A stretch of 64,000 nucleotides of DNA, from assembly GCA_004369045.1 (NCBI GenBank), contig ML213530.1, positions 9,133 to 73,132 of the forward strand. Direction: 5' to 3'. Under the pieces are notes generated by a model. The model worked only from the letters and a program-made list of their open reading frames with translations, was not told where the DNA came from and did not search any database. Below are positions 56,526 through 64,000 of the stretch, piece after piece. A program made the translations under genes and the position numbers. How positions within the stretch are numbered: the stretch's first letter is position 1; each line of letters begins with the position of its first letter. The stretch comes from Heliocybe sulcata. Taxonomy: Eukaryota > Basidiomycota > Agaricomycetes > Gloeophyllales > Gloeophyllaceae.

Positions 56526-59321
56526 ATGGCCCGCAGCGACACCAGTCCCAGGGATCCCTCGGAGCAGCCGTCTCGACGCTCATTCTCAACTTCTGCGAAT
56601 TCTCCGCCAGAGGCTACGCCTGCGCCTCGCTCAGAATCAGGTTTGCCGACGTCTCGCGATTCTACGCCTCGGCCGTTCGTCTCGCGTCAGTCAACCCCGC
56701 AGCCGTCCACTTCAAGAGACCCCACTTCAAACATCTACGCCGACATTTTCGCCCCCGAACTCAGCGCGGATACTATCTTTTTGGATATGGCCGCCGACGT
56801 AGGCCCCAGCGTAACGATTGAAGCGCCGGTTATGATGCCACCGGATGCCACCGCGTCTGCCTCAACTCCTTCTACGCCGGGTCCCGCTGGGTCATCTAAT
56901 AATGCAGTGGAAGCTGCTGATGGCTCCAGTGGGGCTTCAGCGATTGAGCACGTCTCCGACACTCCCCATGGCTTCAGCTCTGATGATCACGATCGTGCTA
57001 CTGTCGACGCCTTGCAGAAAGCTCTGTCTGTTGAGCTACGAGGCACCGCGGTGTTCGGCGATGAGAGGTTCGCTCATGGCCTCGTAAGCCAAACAAGGCT
57101 GGCGGATATGCCAGCTGACCCCGTCATCATTGCCTTTCTCAAGAAGTGCCGGTTGTACAATTCCAGAACTCGGAGATGGAGAGGCCTCCCTGAAAACTCC
57201 CACGACGAGCTCGGCCTGTACGCCCCGCTGCTTCTCATCATCAATGCCATCTTGAAGCACTTTCAGCGCCGCGATCGTGTAGCGATCGATACACACGGCA
57301 AAACTCTGCCGCATAGCCACAGGGTGTACGACACAGCCTTGAAGTCGAGCCCCGACATCTCCCTTTTGGGATGCGGCCCTGCCTTCTCGACTAAGCGCAA
57401 TGTCCAGGAGGTCGAGGCTGACCCCCAATACGTCCACATGGCTGCACCGATCGAAGTCAAACGGGAAGCGGTCAAGAATTGGACGTCGCATCGTTATCAG
57501 CTCGCTGTATACGCCCGGGAATGTCTAGTGCAGCAGCCCAATCGCACCTTGGTCTTGGCGGCGTTGCTGACCGAGATGCACCTCTTACTCTTCCAGTTTG
57601 ACCGCGTTGGCGCCATGTTCTCCCGCTGGGTCGACATTCACCACGACGCACTTCTGTTTGTCAAGATTATCCTCGCGCTTTCTACAGCAGACGAGGGGAT
57701 GCTTGGATTCGATACACGGATTCGTTGGGAGGGTAGCATCCGATATTTCAAACCGCATGTTGCCGACCCTCTAGCATATGTCATCCACAACCCTCTCAAA
57801 CCCTTCCGCCGGCACACCATACGTGGCCGAGGAACGACATGTTGGATTCTGGAGGACCCCGAGGGCGTCGGGAAGCTTCTGCTCAAGCTTTCGTGGCGCA
57901 CCCGTGATCGCGAGCCGGAGTGGCGCTTTTTGAAGACTATCAAGGATGAAAACGATAAACGCGAGAAGAGGAGGAAGGATGGACAGGGAACGGGGGAGGA
58001 AAACGAGCCTATCCCGGGCATCGGGTCCATTGTAACATACGATGAAGGGGTCTCCCTTTCGTCGCTCCGTTTCAACATCGCTCTCATCCCTTATCTAGCT
58101 CCTGAACAGGAGCTCTCTGATCGTCTGTACTGTTCTAGTTTGCAGCGCTATTATGGGCCTGCGCTGGAGCAGGCTCCGAGTACGCTGCAGTCCCTAAGAG
58201 CGTTCCGAGATATTATCGCGGGTGCGTCTTCCAACTCCTATGTATCGACTGTTCTCACCGTGTTTTTCCAGGCCAATATGAACTGTACAAGCTCGGCATC
58301 GTCCACCGCGACGTTAGCACTCGGAATATGGTGTACAATCCGGATATCAATGCCAGGCCTGGGCAGCGTGGATTCCTGATCGATTTTGATATGGCCAAGA
58401 GGATGGAAAGGCAAAGCAGCATGGCGGCAAAGGACTTGAGAACGGTGAGTGGCATGGAGAGATTTTGTATCAGCTAGCTTACCGTCCATGCAGGGCACTC
58501 GGGCTTTCCAGTCGATCAAGGTCCTTGAGGGACTAGGCACCCAGGATTACCTGGACGACCTCGAATCGAGTTTTTGGGCGTATACGTGGATTGCTTGTAC
58601 TAGCAGGAGCCCCGGCGTCTTTCACCCAGGTATACCCGAGTCGATGATCAACTGGGGCTCCGATAAGCTTCAAGATGCGGTCGCGTCCAAGAAGGTTTAC
58701 TTGAACGAACCCCAGCTTTACCTCTATGAGGCTCGAGGGATGGGTCGTCAGGTAGTCCGGATGCTTCTTGAGCTAGCCTTCTTTTTCCGGGAAACGTCAA
58801 TACATAGGATGAGGGCTCTACAGTCGCAGAAAATGAGCGACGCGTATAGAGAAATGATGGAATACGCGAGCCTAGGCCTTCCGACGCAGCAGAGTACTAG
58901 CTCCGCCTCCGAACGTGAGTGTCTTGATCCCGGGATGCGGTATCAAACTGACCATGCTGTTTTAGAGTTCAACCCCGAGGCTCAGGAGCATTTCAGCAAG
59001 GTGCTCGCGATAGTGGATGGTGCCATTGCAAGGCAGGAAACGGACATCGCAGGCGGCATTGCCCACATTCCCATCGATCCAGATCGCCCAGCTCCTACTT
59101 ATGTCGTCACTCTCCAACCCGGCGATGACGGACCGAAGGATCCCATTGTTCCCCAGCGAGAGGAAGCTGCTCAGTCGGACTCTCAGGAGGGACGTTCGAC
59201 TCAGTATGAGTCCAGCAGCGGCAGCAGCAACAAGCGAGCTCGCAGGTCGGAATCTCCCAGCGAGCGTCAGCAGCTGCGGAGGTCGCAGCGAAAGAAGATG
59301 AAACGGACCCTAGGCCAGTAG
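56526..59321 (+). CDS. FunK1-type fungal protein kinase
   Basis: Member of the fungal-specific Pkinase_fungal (FunK1) group, expanded in Agaricomycetes. Four exons (56526-58221, 58272-58444, 58494-58914, 58966-59321) give 881 aa. A Ser/Pro-rich head (about 150 aa) precedes the conserved N-lobe region LRGTAVFGDERFAHGLVSQT, KNWTSHRYQLAVYARECLVQ, RGTTCWILEDPEGVGKLLLK. The catalytic loop is KLGIVHRDVSTRNM, crossing intron 1, and the metal-binding motif is FLIDFDMAKR, DFD instead of DFG, usual for this group. Downstream GTRAFQSIKVLE and DDLESSFWAYTWI match the FunK1 C-lobe. The tail is basic with KRARRSES and RRSQRKKMKRT. The third intron is 51 nt, so its retention would keep the frame. Confidence 0.92.
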
Positions 59322-59872
59322 AGTGGCAGACCGTCCTCCCTTCGTTGCATATATCTGTCCAGTCTTCTGCGCTGGATCGCTGTCATCTGCATCTCTCAAG
59401 TTTAATCTCTCATTTTGTCGCATTCCTCTGTTAATCGTATCGTCCATCGCTTCCCTGGAACTGTACAAGTATATCTATCATCGCTGCTTGGATATACCAA
59501 CATCGGCATTGTGTATTTGTAGACTTTTCAGTCCAATTATCCTTACAGCATCCTATGTCGCATATATATGGTTCACACTACTTTATCATCGGGAAAGTCC
59601 TTGAGCCCAAAGAATTCAATAGTAGTGTCATTCCGCACTGAAACGTTGGCATGCATTGGGGTTCATGGCTATCGATATTCGCGATATTCGCGACGCGTAA
59701 CGCGAGCGCGACTGTGACCTTGTTCCACGTGATCATGCTGTGGCCCGGCTGAATCCATTATTGTTCCCCATAAGCGTGCAGCGTGTTTTGTGGCATGTTC
59801 AAGTCAGTGAGAAAGCGGTAAGCGAAGCCTTTCAGACGCCCGCTCCTTGTTCTCGTACCACCACCACCTAGC
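59322..59872. other. Intergenic
   Basis: 3' region of the FunK1 gene and the spacer before its truncated copy. No gene seen. Confidence 0.55.
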
Positions 59873-60925
59873 ATGTCTGATAATGACAATGATAGCTCAT
59901 CTGCCTCGGGCTCACCAGCGGAGGCATTGCGCTCTTCACTGACAATGCCACATCAGCCATCGCAGGAGCCGACCTTCAGTCTCAGCCCGCGCGCCCCCCG
60001 CCTTCGCCGACACCTGGTCCTTTCATGGAAGACAACCCAAGCCCGCCGCCTCGTACAAAATCCTCGAAGAGGCTGGAGGGGCTACCTCACAGCCTCCGCA
60101 GCCCTCACCTTCGCCGACGCCTGCTCCAAGCCCGGAAGATAGCCCAAGTCCGTCTCCTCCTCCGGCATCCTCAAAGGGTCGGAAGGGAAAGCAACGACCG
60201 ACCTCACCTTCATTCGATTCTGGCCAGGAGCCTCTGGTGACCAGCGCCACATCAGACGCAATATTTCCCAGCTCTTACCCCGCTCTCTCATTATCAAGAT
60301 GCCCGGTATTATTACTGCTGACCAGCTTTCCGGTGCTGTGGATGCTCGTCCCAAGGTGACGAAAACGTACTCGGGGCGACGCCGGACAATCGCTCCCCAG
60401 CCAGAAACCGGTGAGCCTGGCGTTCGTCCTGCTACACTGGCAGTGGCATCCGACACTTACCAGGCCGTAGAACAACTTCCTGGACAAGAAACCTTCGTGC
60501 TACCTTCCCTCCTTGATGGCAGTAACCTCAACCCAATGGCGCCCGTTAGAGGATCGCGCGGTGCGCTGATGCTTGGCGACCTCGATGATATGCCCGGATC
60601 TGTGATCAGTGAAAGTATTGGGAAGCTGCATAACGCCTTGCGGAAAGAACTCTATGATATGTGGGTGGAAGTTGGCGACGAGCTTCTCGGAAAGTTGAAT
60701 GTGATGGGTCGGAGCACTCTCAGTGCTTTCTTTGCCACCCCCTGCGGATACAATACCACGACCCGAAGGTGGGAAAGCATCCCGGTGAATCCGAAGAGGG
60801 AGAAGGCGATCTACGAGCCGCTGTACGCCGCGCACCGATCAAGAAAACGAGTGGTACCAAGTATGAATATCATTGCAGGTCTTCGCATATCAAACCCGTC
60901 CATCCGAGAAATCTATTCCAAATAA
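59873..60925 (+). pseudogene. Truncated second FunK1 copy (N-terminal part only)
   Basis: Starts MSDNDNDSSSASGSPAEALR after a leader like that of the full kinase gene. The frame from 60299 holds LHNALRKELYDMWVEVGDEL, STLSAFFATPCGYNTTTRRW and ESIPVNPKREKAIYEPLY, which align with LQKALSVELRG, IIAFLKKCRLYNSRTRRW and LYAPLLLIINAI of the intact FunK1 next door. It stops at 60925, before any kinase lobe, 20 bp from the stop of the convergent TIP gene. A tandem duplication followed by loss of the kinase part is the simplest reading. A short expressed protein cannot be excluded. Confidence 0.7.
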
Positions 60926-60944
60926 TAACTTACTGACAAAAAAA

Positions 60945-63648
60945 TCACAACGCATCAAAATTAATATGATGCGACGCTCTCCTCCTCTCCAACTCATCCT
61001 CCCTCTAAACCAGACCCAAGCCATCAGCGACATCCGCTTCCCAGTCGACACAACCACTCACCTTCTCATTCAAATGCAGCGCAAGCACAATCACGCCCAG
61101 CACGATCGTCGCGACAACCACCGTGACAGTCACCCAGGGGATCCACTCCCCAGGCCTGAGATACAATTCCCGCCTCCAAGCATCCTGCCCGTCCGCCGGG
61201 GGTATAATTACCACCTTCGAGTTCGGAATCACGCCCTCCATGTTGATGTAGTGCTGCGTTGTGTGTTTCGTGGAGCCGACGAAGAGGTTCTCGATGTAAT
61301 TGTTGGTGCGCCCGAGACCGAAGTAGGAGTAGGGTGTGAGGAGGGATTGGTACGATGTTTGAGGAAGCTGGCCGACTTTGTTCACCAACTGTTAGAATAT
61401 TGTAGCGGGATACGGGGAATAAGGGTGCCTACCTTGCGCAGCAGACCGACGTCCAGATGTGTCAAGCACCGTGTACTTGTACGTCGCACCCGAATAGCTC
61501 ACACCAAAGGGCTGCATCAACATCAGCAAACGCAAGACACCAGGCAATAGGGAACACGTACGTGATACCTGCCTGTTCCATTTGGCGTCGCGCACCACCC
61601 ACTGCCACATGCCCCATTCAAAACTGTTTATCCATCCAAAATTAGCTTTGAACAGCCCGAGACGCACTATACATACCAATCGCCTTCAAGAAGAATGCAT
61701 CATAGTAAAAGTTATTCTGCACAAAGAACACATTTCCCTGCCCCTGCTCGCCCGTCCTTTGGACCATAATATCGAGCGTACCCTATTCATAGATACGCAA
61801 ACAGTCAGCACCTCGCTTTCCCCCCACCATCGTAAAGGAGCGACTCACATCCTCATCCAAATCCAGCACTGCCACTCCCCTCGCATCCCTCACACTCTCC
61901 AGCGTCTCTGCACCCTTCCGTACAAGTTTCCACCCCCTCCTTCCCTTCCCCTTCGTTCCGCACCCTGCCACGCCCATCGTGCAGGGGACACTCAGCACGA
62001 GATGCGGTGTGCGATCCGGCGGCTGTGGACCTGCGACGATGGCCAAAAGATCCGGGTAACCGTCTTGATCAGTGTCGGCTAGCCTGAGGGGCACCGGCAG
62101 AGCGGGGGAGCTGGTAGTGTCGAGGACGAGGAGGGAGGACGAGGGGAAAATATCTGTGAGCGGGAAGCGAACGAAGGCCTATCCAGTCTTCAGCCGCGAA
62201 AAGAAGGGAAAGGGAATAAATACGAACGTCGTTATCCGTCCTGTCCCCGAAATCGTACATAAAGTCCTGATCAGGTGTACACAGCTCCTCCGGGGGCCGG
62301 CACACTCCTTTGCCGTCTTTCACTCCCGAGTCAGTGGTAGACGTACATAGAGGAAGCTGCTTGTTATATGCGATGTTGATGTAACAGTTTGTGCCGAGGC
62401 CAGTGACGGGTGAGACAGAAGAGCAAGTGGGGAAAAGCATGTCAATCGTGCCGTCGCGGTCTGAGTGATTAGCATGAGGAAAAGATGCGGTTGTAGAGGA
62501 GACGGAAGGGGTTACGCACCAATGTCAGCAAATGTAATTGCTTCAACTCCCGACGGCAAACGGCCCAGCCTACTCAACGAGAACCCAGAATCCTTGTTGT
62601 TCACCCAGATCTGGTAATACTTGTCGCCTGAGCTCGAATCATCGCACACCAAAAACAGATCTATGGACGGCGTTCACTCCCAGAGCAGTGGCAAGCCGAC
62701 AAACGCACCTGCGAGACAATCCCCGTTTAAATCCACCACAGCATTAGTATGTGGATTAGCGAGGCGGCACTGTGTCCCGTCAAAATTCGGATCTACACTT
62801 CACTCAACCTCGTTCTCCTTCAGCGCTTTGTCACGGCAGCTTGAGATACGTACACATCGAATATTCCGCCGGTCGGATTGGACGCGTTCCACACGTTCCT
62901 CCATATCTTAAATGCCGAGCTCCGCCCTGGTGCGATGCCAAACAAGTCAATCTTCATGTCCCCGTTGGCGTCCATGGGGACGGGCTGCGCGAGCGTGGAG
63001 GAGGGCAGGGTAAGCGGGTTTGCGGTGTCTTCCAATTCCGACCACGATCACAATAGCACTGTAGTGAGATACAGACTGCTGGCAAGTTGGCGGATACGAG
63101 GACGTACCAAATCCACCTTCCACTACAGAGAGATACACCGCCATGTCGAGCTGGCTCCCGCCGCCTTGTGCCATGACCAGCAGATCGAGCCGCCCATTCT
63201 GCGTGTAATCTCCTGGCACGACGTTGTATACAGGTCTTGGATGGGTAAACGTCGCGGAGCGTCGAAACGTGTAGTCCTCTGCGCATGTCCCACTATTCTA
63301 GCACCGTGATCACTAAGTAACAGAGGAACATACGCACCATGATCCCACAAATACACAGAAAGCGTGCGCTGGTCAGATCCGAGCGCCAGAACATCCAGAC
63401 TTCATCCAAATTCACCTCATAAGCCTTTCTCTTTACCACCCACCCTTATAATATGGATTCACGTACAACTGATCCCCGTTAAAATCTCCAAACGCCACTA
63501 CTCTTCCATCAACATCCACACCCATCCTGCCAGCTTCGAGCAGCGCATTTCCGGTATATCGTTTCGGTGGGAAGGGCCATATCCCGAGAGAGGGAAGAGG
63601 GAGGAGGAGTAGAAGGAGTGAAGTCGGGAGGGCAAGCATGGTTGTCAA
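60945..63648 (-). CDS. FG-GAP repeat membrane protein, TIP/ITFG1 homolog
   Basis: Homolog of the animal T-cell immunomodulatory protein (ITFG1/LINKIN), a single-pass protein with an integrin-alpha-like beta-propeller. It begins with a signal peptide (MLALPTSLLLLLLPLPSLG). FG-GAP-like DxDxDG motifs recur: FGDFNGDQ, VPGDYTQNGRLDLLVM, PMDANGDMKIDLFG, VVDLNGDCLA, DRDGTIDMLFP, DTDQDGYPDLLAIV, VLDLDED. The family-typical end is YKYTVLDTSGRR, QTSYQSLLTPYSYFGLGRTN, NYIENLFVG, then the membrane helix WVTVTVVVATIVLGVIVLAL. The last exon gives REDELERRRASHHINFDAL, the conserved cytosolic tail. About 11 exons. Mechanism in fungi is unknown. Confidence 0.9.
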
Positions 63649-64000
63649 AGTCGTACTTATGGTAGCTGCGCGGTCGTATTCTCAGGGAGACGGTGTACAA
63701 GACAAGAAAGACCGAGATATTAGGGATTCATGAGATGTTGAAGCGAGGCTCGAGTGTGGTAGCCGGTAGTGGTGGCAGACAGAGGTGACTTTGGACTCTG
63801 CAATTCTGACGCCCCTGCGACGCGTCTCTATCGCATGTGACATGCCCAACCAATCGTCCAAACTACGACAAGATGCATTACACTAAGAGGATCCCAACAT
63901 AGCATAGCCTATATACAAATGCGAACCATGTGCATCGTTCATATACACATAGAACATACTAACGTAGCTGCAGTCCCGCTGGCCCCAACTATTACAACCA
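63649..64000. other. Upstream region of the TIP/ITFG1 gene
   Basis: Promoter side of the minus-strand gene; no further gene visible before the window ends. Confidence 0.5.

Overview
The window looks like a piece of a filamentous basidiomycete genome, most likely an Agaricomycete. The reasons are intron-rich genes with short introns (mostly about 50-75 nt, GT..AG), a fungal-specific translation elongation factor 3, a FunK1-type fungal kinase, a Zn(II)2Cys6 regulator, a GMC oxidoreductase and a Plavaka-like DNA transposon. No rRNA, tRNA, CRISPR array or prokaryotic feature was seen. Exon borders were placed by hand from GT/AG signals, frame continuity and family motifs. For the CWC22, M50B, EF3, DUF6697-like, adenylate kinase, Zn2Cys6, CBM21, glyoxalase-like and FunK1 models the exon lengths add up to a whole number of codons.

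Left part (about 2-25.5 kb) is a dense housekeeping block: spliceosomal CWC22 (+), an M50B-like membrane metalloprotease (-), elongation factor 3 (-), V-ATPase subunit a (-), a coiled-coil protein with a probable DUF6697-like C-terminus (-), the OST48/WBP1 oligosaccharyltransferase subunit (-), adenylate kinase (+), a Zn2Cys6 transcription factor (+) and an RBR E3 ubiquitin ligase (+).

The middle (25.5-39.4 kb) is an accessory region. Two minus-strand MYND-type or MYND-derived small proteins sit beside a gene-poor 2.6 kb stretch. Then comes an about 7.5 kb minus-strand Plavaka-like transposon with a long multi-exon transposase gene and a second co-oriented gene. The transposase gene appears to begin with a ubiquitin-like domain. 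Immediately beside it is a 1.2 kb non-autonomous element with 92-bp inverted repeats.

The right part (40-64 kb) mixes core genes with accessory material. The core genes are a CBM21/PP1-regulatory glycogen protein (+), the polyadenylation factor PFS2 (-), a glyoxalase-like protein (+), a GMC oxidoreductase (+) and, at the far end, a TIP/ITFG1-type FG-GAP membrane protein (-). The accessory material is a 267-bp Harbinger-like MITE, two more members of the small-protein family (now with C-terminal membrane anchors), a degenerate fragment copied from the TIP gene 3' end, a FunK1 kinase and, right after it, a truncated second FunK1 copy.

The most interesting points are: (1) a four-member paralogous family sharing an unnamed module, with two kinds of N-terminal Cys-rich ends and with or without a tail anchor; (2) a spliced ubiquitin-like domain at the front of a transposase gene whose exons can all be joined in frame; (3) 13-nt micro-exons that encode key motif residues in two unrelated genes; and (4) duplicated, decayed host gene pieces in the 50-61 kb accessory zone.
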